Shown piece by piece: positions 34,704 through 41,977 of a stretch of 64,000 bases of DNA (the first letter of the stretch is position 1; each line of letters starts with the position of its first letter). The translations under genes and the position numbers were made by a program. The stretch covers positions 372,001-436,000 of the forward strand of contig JAZUIY010000016.1 in the NCBI GenBank assembly GCA_045642465.1, written 5' to 3'. The DNA comes from RUG420 sp045642465. GTDB lineage: Bacteria; Bacillota; Clostridia; Oscillospirales; Acutalibacteraceae. The notes beneath the pieces are model-generated. The model ran no database searches, was not told where the DNA came from, and worked only from the letters and a program-made list of their open reading frames with translations.

Positions 34704-35816
34704 ATGACTGCGTCTCGCAAGCACTTATTAGGCACCGTTGCCGGCATTATTTTAGCTTTGTTGGTATTGCCTGTACTTGCCGTAAACATTCTCATTCTGG
34801 TGAATGGATATTCTGGAGATGAAACCGCCGTTACAGTGGGAGACAACACTGTATTTCTCGTGAAGGAAGACACCCAAATATCCTCTAACGTTACATTGGA
34901 TGCGGGCGATTTAGCCATTGCAGCCACCAAAGACTTACAAAAACTGCGGGTAGGAGACATTATTTGTTTCCAAGACGGAGGCTCTTTAAAGTTTGGTATG
35001 ATTTCTTCTCTTCGTAGTGAAGGCACCGAACTTTCCTCTTATTTGCTTCACCCACAGATGAACTCCAATAGTACGAATTTTGTAGACCCGAATATGGTTG
35101 TAGGAAAGGTAGACAAGGTTTGGTCCGGTCTTGGGAACGTGGTTCTCTTTATGGACTCTACCGTAGGTACTTTAATTTGCGTCGGCCTGCCAATCCTGTT
35201 GTTTGCCATCTTTGAAACCTGGCTTCACAACTCCTGGCGTAAGAAGGGTCTCACCGAAAACCTGGAAGGCTACGGTAAGAAAGAAAAAGCTGCTGCCGCT
35301 CCGGAACCAAAGGAACAGCCGGTAGAACCGGTACTGCCAAAGGAACCGAAGGCAAAAGCCAAGAAGGAAAAGAAGACCTGGAAAGACTTGTCTATTCCAT
35401 TTAAGAAGAAGGAACCGGAAAGTTCTCTTTGGATGACGGAAGCAGATGCTTCTGTGAATGCAGAAAAGCCGGTTGCTCCCGTGAAACCAATTACCATTAC
35501 TTCCAAGGCTCCGGCAAAACAGCCTGCAGGCACTCTGCCACTGTTTAGTGCAGAAGAACAGAAGGAACTGAAGGAAGCCAAGCAGTTGAAGCAGGAAGCC
35601 GAAGACCTGTCCAGTGGAGACATTTCCAGTCTCATCAATGAATATCTGGACACTCCGGAACCGGTAAAAGAAAAAGCCCAAGTCGGTATTAAGAAAGTTG
35701 AGAAAGCACCGGAAGGCGCAAAAGTTATCAAAGAACCGACTTATGTTAAGAAAGTTACCGCCAAAGACTTGGCAGGAAAGAAAGACGTTGTCGTTATCAG
35801 AAAGGCTGGAAAATAA
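34704..35816 (+). CDS. Signal-peptidase-like (S26/SipW-type) protein lacking catalytic residues, with a Lys/Pro-rich cytoplasmic tail
   Basis: A 370-residue two-pass membrane protein. TM1 is residues 8-33, an external domain covers 34-150, TM2 is 153-172, and a 195-residue charged tail with many Lys, Glu and Pro follows. The external domain has the layout of SipW-type signal peptidases: a GDLAIA strand, LRVGDIICFQ, and VVGKVDKVW-x-GLGN before TM2. However, the Ser of the SGSM motif is replaced by the region around residues 55-63 (EDTQISSNV), and the His/Lys motif by KFGMI (97-100). I infer a non-catalytic relative. The family call is tentative. Preceded by a TATAAT and followed without gap by a small membrane ORF. 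Confidence 0.55.
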   Translation: MTASRKHLLGTVAGIILALLVLPVLAVNILILVNGYSGDETAVTVGDNTVFLVKEDTQISSNVTLDAGDLAIAATKDLQKLRVGDIICFQDGGSLKFGMISSLRSEGTELSSYLLHPQMNSNSTNFVDPNMVVGKVDKVWSGLGNVVLFMDSTVGTLICVGLPILLFAIFETWLHNSWRKKGLTENLEGYGKKEKAAAAPEPKEQPVEPVLPKEPKAKAKKEKKTWKDLSIPFKKKEPESSLWMTEADASVNAEKPVAPVKPITITSKAPAKQPAGTLPLFSAEEQKELKEAKQLKQEAEDLSSGDISSLINEYLDTPEPVKEKAQVGIKKVEKAPEGAKVIKEPTYVKKVTAKDLAGKKDVVVIRKAGK

Positions 35817-36001
35817 TGAAAAAGAATGTTGCATTACGTGTGGCTGCAATCCTCTTCCTCGTTACCATTATTGCAGCCTGTTTTGTCAGTGAACTCCTGG
35901 TTACGGATGCAGGATTAGAACACAGTTTCCTCCCGTATACCTTGTTGGTTCAAGTAGATCTGAATCCAATTGCTCTTGGAGGAATTTATGGAATTCTGTA
36001 A
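35816..36001 (+). CDS. Small membrane protein of 61 residues
   Basis: A short frame whose ATG overlaps the TAA of the preceding gene (TAATG) and whose end overlaps the Hcp-like gene by 14 bases. Residues 7-30 are strongly hydrophobic (ALRVAAILFLVTIIAACFV), consistent with one transmembrane helix, preceded by positive charge. No family is recognised. The ribosome site is weak, so expression would depend on coupling. The ribosome site and start of the next gene lie inside its last codons. It could be a coupling leader peptide or a spurious frame. Confidence 0.45.
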   Translation: MKKNVALRVAAILFLVTIIAACFVSELLVTDAGLEHSFLPYTLLVQVDLNPIALGGIYGIL

Positions 36002-37742
36002 AGCGCAGCAAGCCTTAGATTTTGCAACCAAAGGTTTGGCTGCCGTAACCACCGAACTTCGTGTGGAATTAAAAGAAGTGCCGAAAGAGGCCTCAAAACG
36101 CATTCTTCTGAACCTCTGCATGACCGCAGACAACACCAACTGTGATGAAGTGACTTTGACACAGCAGGTCTTTGAAACCATCAAAATGAGAGACCGTTTG
36201 GTAGCAGATGTCATGGCCCAGAACGTGCTTCCAAAGGATGCTTATTGGACTCCAAAGGATGCCTCTGAGTTTGAACCAAAGTTGGCAGAACTGGATGCAC
36301 TGGAAGCAGAAAACGAAGATGCCAAAGCCCTGCGGGAACTGCTCCTCAAAGGGGTAAAAGGCATTGCACTTCTTTGCTTTGAAGCCCATAAGTTTGGCTA
36401 TGAAGACGAAGGCATTTCTCCTTTCGTAGAACGGATTTTACTCCGTACATTAAAATTCAATTTAAGCGTCGGTTTGCTGTTCAATATGGTTTTGGAAACC
36501 GGCGGATATGTCTATAGAGCCATGAATTTGGTGGATACTGCAGGAAAGAAAGCTTGTGGAGAAACCAAACTGACCAACGTGGAACTCACCACCAGAGCTA
36601 ACCCTGGTATTTTGGTTTGCGGTTCCGATGTCTCTGTCGTAAAGGAACTTTTAAACCTGACCAAGAATCAGGGGGTAGACGTTTATACCCACGACAACTT
36701 AATGAACGCCCATGCCTTTGAAGGCTTGCAGCAGGCGGACAACTTTGCAGGTAACTACGGTGGTTCCATGCTGAACCAGGTGGAAGACTTTACTTCCTTC
36801 CACGGCCCAATTGTGGTTACTGCAAGCGGCTTGATGGAACCGGACATAGCTTATAAAGACCGTCTTTATACCACACTTCCTTGCTTCTATCCAACCATTC
36901 CGGATGTGAGCAATTTTGAAACGGTTATTGAACAGGCCAAGACCTGTGAACCACCGGAACAACTTCGCTTAGGGGAATATGTTACCGGCTTTACCGCAGC
37001 CACCTTGGAAAAAATGGAAGAAACCATTACCGCTGCCATGAAGGATGAAACCCTGAAGAAATTGGTAGTGGCAGTAGGGGATGACACCGAAACCGCTCAG
37101 TACTACACTGCACTGGCTATGGCACTTCCTAAAACCTCCATCCTCATGACGGCCGGTTCCGTAAAGTACCGTACCATGAACTTACAGATGGGTACCTTGC
37201 GCGGTATGCCGAGAAACATGGATGCCGGTGCTATTTCAGATTTGTATGCACCACTGAGTGTTTCCATGAAGTACCAGACCATTTTGGATAAATATGACAT
37301 CAACGGCGTACCAATGACCTACCATGTATCCCTTGGCAGTGAACTGACCTATGCCGCTATGCTCAGCATTATTTATGCCGGCGTAAAGGGCTTTTATGTC
37401 AGTGAAAAGCCAGCCTTTATGACAGAAGCTACCTGGGGTATCTTCCAGAAGAACTTCGGCATTAAAGTGGCTACCACGGCAGAAGCCGATGTAGAAGCCA
37501 TGTTCACCGTAAAGGAAAACGTGGCTGGCACCATCAGCACCGACATGCTGATTATTGACATTATTGAAACCTATCCGGAATCCGCTGAAATCCTCATGAG
37601 CTGCGGTATGAGCTGCGTAACCTGTGGTTCCGCACTCTACGAAAGCTTAGCCGAAGCCTGCATGGTTCACGGCCTGGATCCGGAAGACGTAAAAGAAGTC
37701 TTAGACCACGAACTGGGTTTGGTAGAGGACGACGAAGACTAA
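35988..37742 (+). CDS. Cluster-less hybrid-cluster-protein (Hcp) homologue fused to a DUF1858 redox domain
   Basis: A 584-residue cytoplasmic protein that follows the whole Hcp/prismane fold: LLLKGVKGIALLCFEAHKFG, GVDVYTHDNLMNAHAFEGL, GNYGGSMLNQ, HGPIVVTASG and the segments AGSVKYRT, RNMDAGAISDLY. True Hcp binds a 4Fe hybrid cluster. Here the ligand positions read Ser213 (His), Asn237 (Glu), Gly281, Asp366, Ser391 and Ile416 (four Cys ligands and neighbouring Cys), Ser451 (Glu) and Leu453 (Lys). The N-terminal four-Cys motif is missing too. Residues 514-575 form a DUF1858/prismane-associated domain with Cys539, Cys543 and Cys546. ATG 35988 follows GGAGG. It should not be called a hydroxylamine reductase. 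Confidence 0.8.
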   Translation: MEFCKAQQALDFATKGLAAVTTELRVELKEVPKEASKRILLNLCMTADNTNCDEVTLTQQVFETIKMRDRLVADVMAQNVLPKDAYWTPKDASEFEPKLAELDALEAENEDAKALRELLLKGVKGIALLCFEAHKFGYEDEGISPFVERILLRTLKFNLSVGLLFNMVLETGGYVYRAMNLVDTAGKKACGETKLTNVELTTRANPGILVCGSDVSVVKELLNLTKNQGVDVYTHDNLMNAHAFEGLQQADNFAGNYGGSMLNQVEDFTSFHGPIVVTASGLMEPDIAYKDRLYTTLPCFYPTIPDVSNFETVIEQAKTCEPPEQLRLGEYVTGFTAATLEKMEETITAAMKDETLKKLVVAVGDDTETAQYYTALAMALPKTSILMTAGSVKYRTMNLQMGTLRGMPRNMDAGAISDLYAPLSVSMKYQTILDKYDINGVPMTYHVSLGSELTYAAMLSIIYAGVKGFYVSEKPAFMTEATWGIFQKNFGIKVATTAEADVEAMFTVKENVAGTISTDMLIIDIIETYPESAEILMSCGMSCVTCGSALYESLAEACMVHGLDPEDVKEVLDHELGLVEDDED

Positions 37743-37743
37743 C

Positions 37744-37775
37744 AAAAAAGGACTGCTTTCGCAGTCCTTTTTCTT
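37744..37775. terminator. Bidirectional terminator between the Hcp-like gene and rnhA
   Basis: The stem AAAAAGGACTGC / GCAGTCCTTTTT around TTTC has a T tract in both orientations and sits between two convergent genes. Confidence 0.9.
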
Positions 37776-37779
37776 TTGC

Positions 37780-38226
37780 TTATTTATATTTTTCGGATTC
37801 CATGACCGCCAAGTTGTCACAGCGTTCGTTTTCCGGGTGGCCGGCATGGCCTTTGACCCAGTTGAATTCATAGTCGTGTTTTTCCAGTTCTTGTAGGAGG
37901 GTGTCCCACAGTTCCGGATTCAGGGCAGGCTTCTTGTCTTTCTTCCGCCAGCCGTTTTCCTTCCAGGACTGAGCCCAGCCTTTGGTGATGCCGTTGACCA
38001 CATACTGGGAGTCGGTGGTAATGGTGACGTGACAAGGACGTTTCAAGGCCTGCAGGCCGTTGATGACAGCCAAGAGTTCCATGCGGTTGTTGGTGGTTTG
38101 CGGTTCTCCGCCAGACAGTTCTTTTTCCACGCCGTTGCAGCGGAGAATGGTACCCCAGCCCCCAGGGCCCGGGTTGCCGGAACAGGCACCGTCAGTGAAC
38201 ATATCTACGTGTGTTTTGTCGGACAT
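37780..38226 (-). CDS. rnhA: Ribonuclease HI
   Basis: A 148-residue RNase H type 1 that cuts RNA in RNA-DNA hybrids. Catalytic acidic residues are in DMFTDGACSGNPGPGGWG, NRMELLAVINGL and TTDSQYVVNG, with the last in NERCDNLAV. The handle region (GWAQSWKENGWRKKDKKP) is present as in E. coli RnhA. ATG at 38226 is preceded by AAAGGAGGGG; the open frame further upstream is intergenic. It is the only minus-strand gene in this half of the window. Confidence 0.95.
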   Translation of the reverse strand: MSDKTHVDMFTDGACSGNPGPGGWGTILRCNGVEKELSGGEPQTTNNRMELLAVINGLQALKRPCHVTITTDSQYVVNGITKGWAQSWKENGWRKKDKKPALNPELWDTLLQELEKHDYEFNWVKGHAGHPENERCDNLAVMESEKYK

Positions 38227-38290
38227 GAAACCCCTCCTTTCGAATCTTTCCATATTGTAACACATGGCAGGGAAGAGTGCCATGTTTTGG

Positions 38291-38320
38291 TTGCTATTAC
38301 AAGTAAATATATTATATAAT
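38291..38320 (+). promoter_or_regulatory. Promoter for rnj
   Basis: TTGCTA (38291-38296), an 18-base spacer and TATAAT (38315-38320) lie about 125 bases before the rnj start. The overlapping ATTATATAAT palindrome also offers a minus-strand TATAAT (38311-38316) that could serve rnhA. Confidence 0.6.
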
Positions 38321-38338
38321 AATTTATCAATGTTTATT

Positions 38339-38352
38339 AGTAGAAGTCTACT
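38339..38352. promoter_or_regulatory. Dyad AGTAGA-AG-TCTACT in the rnj leader
   Basis: A 14-base inverted repeat with 6-base arms about 19 bases downstream of the rnj -10 box, near the likely transcription start. It is a possible operator or leader structure. Confidence 0.3.
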
Positions 38353-38443
38353 CATTTGGTATTTTCACTGCCTTGTTTATCGGTCACTTTAGGTGAATGA
38401 ACAGAGCGGTCTCAATTAATAAAATTTTCGGAAAGGACTCGTT

Positions 38444-40144
38444 ATGGCAACTCAAAAGAAACGTCCGGCCATGCAGGAAACATTTGCATCTCCCGTCAGC
38501 ATTTCCTTCCTGGGCGGACTCAATGAAATTGGCAAGAACATGACTTTGTTTGATTACGAAGGGGACATGTTCCTGCTGGACTGCGGTCTTGCATTCCCAG
38601 ATCCGGACATGCTGGGTGTAGACCTGGTCATCCCTGACTTTACGTACGTGAAACGGAACGCGGACAAAGTGAAGGGAATTGTCATTACCCATGGTCATGA
38701 AGACCATATTGGCGGTCTGGCCTACTTACTGAAGGAACTGAATATTCCGGTTTACGGTACGGCCCTGACCATTGGCCTCATTAAGGGCAAATTAGAAGAG
38801 CATGGCTTACTGGAAACCGCCAAGCTCAATGTCATCAAACCGGGGGACCACGTTCACTTCGGACAGTTTGACTTGGAAGCCATCCACGTCAACCACAGTA
38901 TCCCGGATGCCCTGGCTTTCGCCATTCATACCCCTGCCGGCATTATCATCCACAGCGGTGATATGAAAATAGACACCACGCCAATTGACGGTCAGATGAT
39001 AGACCTGGCCCGCTTTGCCGAACTGGGGAAAGAAGGAGTGCTCTGCTACATGGCAGACTCCACCAACGCCATTAAACCGGGCTACTCTGCTTCGGAAAAA
39101 ACCGTAGGCGCCTCTTTCGAGACCCTTTTTGCCAAAGCAGACAAACGCCGCGTTATTGTGGCAACCTTTGCTTCCAACATTCATCGTGTACAGCAAATTA
39201 TTAACGTCGCTGTATCGCAAAATAGAAAAATAGCCCTGTCCGGCCGCAGTATGGAGAACGTTATGTCCATAGGCACAGAACTGGGTTATCTGCAGATCCC
39301 GGATGGGGTTCTGGTTCCACTGGAGGAAATTAAGAATTATCCGCCGGAACGTCAGCTCATCATTACCACCGGTTCCCAGGGCGAACCAATGTCGGCCTTG
39401 ACCCGCATTGCCTTCGGGGAACACAAGAAGGTCAACATTACCGCCAACGACTACGTCATTATTTCCGCCACTCCAATTCCGGGCAACGAAAAATCCGTAG
39501 GCAAGGTAGTAGATGAACTGATGAAGCGGGGCTGTGAAGTTATTTACGAACGCATGTATGACGTTCACGTTTCCGGCCACGCCAACCAGGAAGAACTGAA
39601 AATGATGCTGGGCTTAATCCAGCCGAAATACTTTATTCCGGTGCACGGTGAACAGAAACATCTGGCCAAGCACAAGGAACTGGCCGAACAGATGGGCATT
39701 GCACCAAGCAACATTGTCCTAACAGACAACGGCAGAACGGTAGCTGTATATGACGGCGGCATTGAAGTCGTAGGTACGGTACCAGCCGGTAAAGTCTTTG
39801 TAGACGGCTACGGTGTAGGCGATGTAGGGGCTGTCGTAATGAGAGACCGCACCCGCCTTGCACAGGACGGCCTGGTAACTATCGTCGTTACCCTGGATCA
39901 GGAAACCGGAGACATTGTGGCCGGCCCTGACATTGTATCCCGCGGCTTCGTCTATGTTCGTGAGTCCGAAGAACTCATTGAAGAAGCCAAGGAAATGGCA
40001 GCATTCGCAGTAGAATCCTGCCTGAATGAAAATATCCGCGAGTGGGCAGCCATCAAGTCCCGCATGCGTGACGAAATTTCCAGACTCATCTATGAACGCA
40101 CCAAACGTTCTCCGATGATTCTGCCAATCATAATGGAGGTTTAA
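38444..40144 (+). CDS. rnj: Ribonuclease J
   Basis: A 566-residue metallo-beta-lactamase/beta-CASP nuclease with endonuclease and 5'-3' exonuclease activity in mRNA turnover. The zinc motif is THGHEDHIGG, with the SGDMKID and ADSTNA segments and a beta-CASP domain containing the ASNIHRVQQI and GSQGEP segments. The C-terminal HVSGHANQEEL and IPVHGEQKHLAKH motifs are intact. Whether it corresponds to J1 or J2 cannot be told. It is followed 6 bases later by rplI. The roughly 115-base leader is long for this window. Confidence 0.94.
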   Translation: MATQKKRPAMQETFASPVSISFLGGLNEIGKNMTLFDYEGDMFLLDCGLAFPDPDMLGVDLVIPDFTYVKRNADKVKGIVITHGHEDHIGGLAYLLKELNIPVYGTALTIGLIKGKLEEHGLLETAKLNVIKPGDHVHFGQFDLEAIHVNHSIPDALAFAIHTPAGIIIHSGDMKIDTTPIDGQMIDLARFAELGKEGVLCYMADSTNAIKPGYSASEKTVGASFETLFAKADKRRVIVATFASNIHRVQQIINVAVSQNRKIALSGRSMENVMSIGTELGYLQIPDGVLVPLEEIKNYPPERQLIITTGSQGEPMSALTRIAFGEHKKVNITANDYVIISATPIPGNEKSVGKVVDELMKRGCEVIYERMYDVHVSGHANQEELKMMLGLIQPKYFIPVHGEQKHLAKHKELAEQMGIAPSNIVLTDNGRTVAVYDGGIEVVGTVPAGKVFVDGYGVGDVGAVVMRDRTRLAQDGLVTIVVTLDQETGDIVAGPDIVSRGFVYVRESEELIEEAKEMAAFAVESCLNENIREWAAIKSRMRDEISRLIYERTKRSPMILPIIMEV

Positions 40145-40150
40145 TAGTTC

Positions 40151-40594
40151 ATGAAGGTTATTTTGAAAGCAGACGTCAAAGGTCTTGGTAAGAAGGGAGA
40201 ACTGGTGAACGCATCTGACGGATACGCCCGTAATTTCCTGTTGCCGAAGAACCTGGCTGTAGAAGCCAATGCGCAGGCTGTTACTGAAATGAAAAACGCA
40301 GAAGCTTCCAAGCAGTTCAAATATGACACCGAAAAAGCACAGGCAGAAGCCTTTGCCAAGAACTTGGAAGGCAAGACCCTTACCTTTAAGTGCAAAGCCG
40401 GTGCCGGCGGAAAGATGTATGGCTCTGTTACCGCCAAAGACGTAGCTGCCAAAATCAAGAACGAATTAAGCGTACCGGTAGACAAGAGAAAGGTTTCCGT
40501 TCCGGAAATCAAGGCCTTCGGCACATACACCGCCAACGTGAAGTTGTTCCAGGGTGTAACCGCCGACGTAAAAGTTCAAGTATCTGAATTATAA
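40151..40594 (+). CDS. rplI: Ribosomal protein bL9
   Basis: A 147-residue bL9. The N-terminal RNA-binding lobe starts MKVILKADVKGLGKKGELVNASDGYARNF-like, with the classic NFLLPKNLAVEA. A connecting helix and the C-terminal lobe (GAGGKMYGSVTAKDVA) follow. It lies in the common rplI-dnaB arrangement. A GHKL/DHH phosphodiesterase (GdpP), often upstream in Firmicutes, is replaced by rnj here. Confidence 0.96.
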   Translation: MKVILKADVKGLGKKGELVNASDGYARNFLLPKNLAVEANAQAVTEMKNAEASKQFKYDTEKAQAEAFAKNLEGKTLTFKCKAGAGGKMYGSVTAKDVAAKIKNELSVPVDKRKVSVPEIKAFGTYTANVKLFQGVTADVKVQVSEL

Positions 40595-40606
40595 AGGGGA
40601 ATGGAT

Positions 40607-41977
40607 ATGCCGGATATTACGGTAACTGACTACAACCTGCCTTACAGCATGGAAGCAGAGCAGGCGGTACTGGGCTGTTTGTTGATGGATCCAACATGCC
40701 TCACATTAATTCAGTCCCAGGGCTTTAAAGCAGAATACTTCTATCTGCCACAGCACAAAGCCATTTACAGTGCCATTGTTCAAATTGAAACTTCCGGTCA
40801 GCAGTCCGACGTTCTGTTGGTTGTTGAAAAACTGAAGGAACAGAAAATCTACGACGATGCTGCAGCCAAGAACTACTTGGCCCAGCTGGCACAGGTGGTA
40901 CCAACCACCAACAATATTGAGGCTTACGCCAAAATTGTCAGAGACAAATACTATAAGCGTGACTTAATTCAAGTTGCCAAGCAAATTGAAGAAGACACCG
41001 CCAATGAAGAAGCAGATGCTGACGTATTGCTGGATTCTGCAGAGCAGAAAATCTACGACATCCGTCAGGGCAAGAGCACCGGTCAGGCTTCCAAACTGGG
41101 AGACATTATCATGGACAAGGTCTATGACCGTCTCAACAAGCTGAACTCTCCGGACAAAGAAAAGTATTTGGGCTTCACCACCGGCTGGTCCGAACTGGAC
41201 CGCACCATTGCCGGTCTGAACAAATCTGACCTGATTATCGTCGGCGCACGACCAGCTATGGGTAAAACATCCTTTGCCTTAAACATGGCCCGCAATGCAG
41301 CCGTTATGGCCAAGAAAAAGGTTCTCTTCTTCTCCTTGGAAATGACCAAGGAACAGCTGGCACAGCGTGTCATCAGTACGGAAGCCCGTATTTACGGACA
41401 GAAAATGCGTACCGGTGAACTGGATGAAAACGACTGGCTTCGTTTGTCCACTGCCACTTCCGCACTGAGTACCGCTGAACTGTATTTTGATGACACCTCC
41501 AACATTACGGTCAATGAAATGAAGGCGAAAATCCGCCGCATGAAAGACATTGACCTGGTGGTTATTGACTACTTGCAGTTGATGAAATCTTCCGGCCGCA
41601 CGGAATCCCGTGTACAGGAAGTATCCGAAATTACCAGAAACCTGAAGCTCATGGCCAAGGACTTGGAAATCCCGGTCGTAGTTCTCTGCCAGTTATCCCG
41701 TGGTACCGAAGCCCGTGGTAAGAGCCATGAACCGCAGCTTTCTGACTTGCGTGAATCCGGTTCTATTGAACAGGATGCCGATATTGTTCTCATGCTATAC
41801 CGTGAAGACTACTACGCCGACACGGCAGATGAAAACGCCAACATTGAAAAAGAAGTGGACAAAGTTCAAATCAAGGTAGCCAAAAACCGTCACGGTCCAA
41901 CCGGTGACATCTACCTTGCTTGGAACGGCGACTTCACTTTGTTCTCTACCATTGAGACCAGACATGATGAATTCTAA
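40607..41977 (+). CDS. dnaB: Replicative DNA helicase DnaB
   Basis: A 456-residue hexameric helicase at the replication fork. The N-terminal helical domain begins NLPYSMEAEQAVLGCLLMDP. The RecA-like domain has Walker A ARPAMGKTSFALNMA, FSLEMTKEQLAQR, Walker B VIDYLQLM and LSDLRESGSIEQDAD. ATG 40607 is chosen over ATG 40601 because AAAGGGGA abuts the latter. No intein is present. The stop overlaps tilS. Confidence 0.96.
   Translation: MPDITVTDYNLPYSMEAEQAVLGCLLMDPTCLTLIQSQGFKAEYFYLPQHKAIYSAIVQIETSGQQSDVLLVVEKLKEQKIYDDAAAKNYLAQLAQVVPTTNNIEAYAKIVRDKYYKRDLIQVAKQIEEDTANEEADADVLLDSAEQKIYDIRQGKSTGQASKLGDIIMDKVYDRLNKLNSPDKEKYLGFTTGWSELDRTIAGLNKSDLIIVGARPAMGKTSFALNMARNAAVMAKKKVLFFSLEMTKEQLAQRVISTEARIYGQKMRTGELDENDWLRLSTATSALSTAELYFDDTSNITVNEMKAKIRRMKDIDLVVIDYLQLMKSSGRTESRVQEVSEITRNLKLMAKDLEIPVVVLCQLSRGTEARGKSHEPQLSDLRESGSIEQDADIVLMLYREDYYADTADENANIEKEVDKVQIKVAKNRHGPTGDIYLAWNGDFTLFSTIETRHDEF

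Noticed and set aside
35988..37742. Calling this gene a functional hydroxylamine reductase (hcp)
   Set aside because: The overall fold matches, but none of the cluster ligands or the N-terminal cysteine motif is present, so the enzymatic name is not supported.
38807..39580. A 257-codon minus-strand frame inside rnj
   Set aside because: Shadow of the RNase J gene with no recognisable domain.
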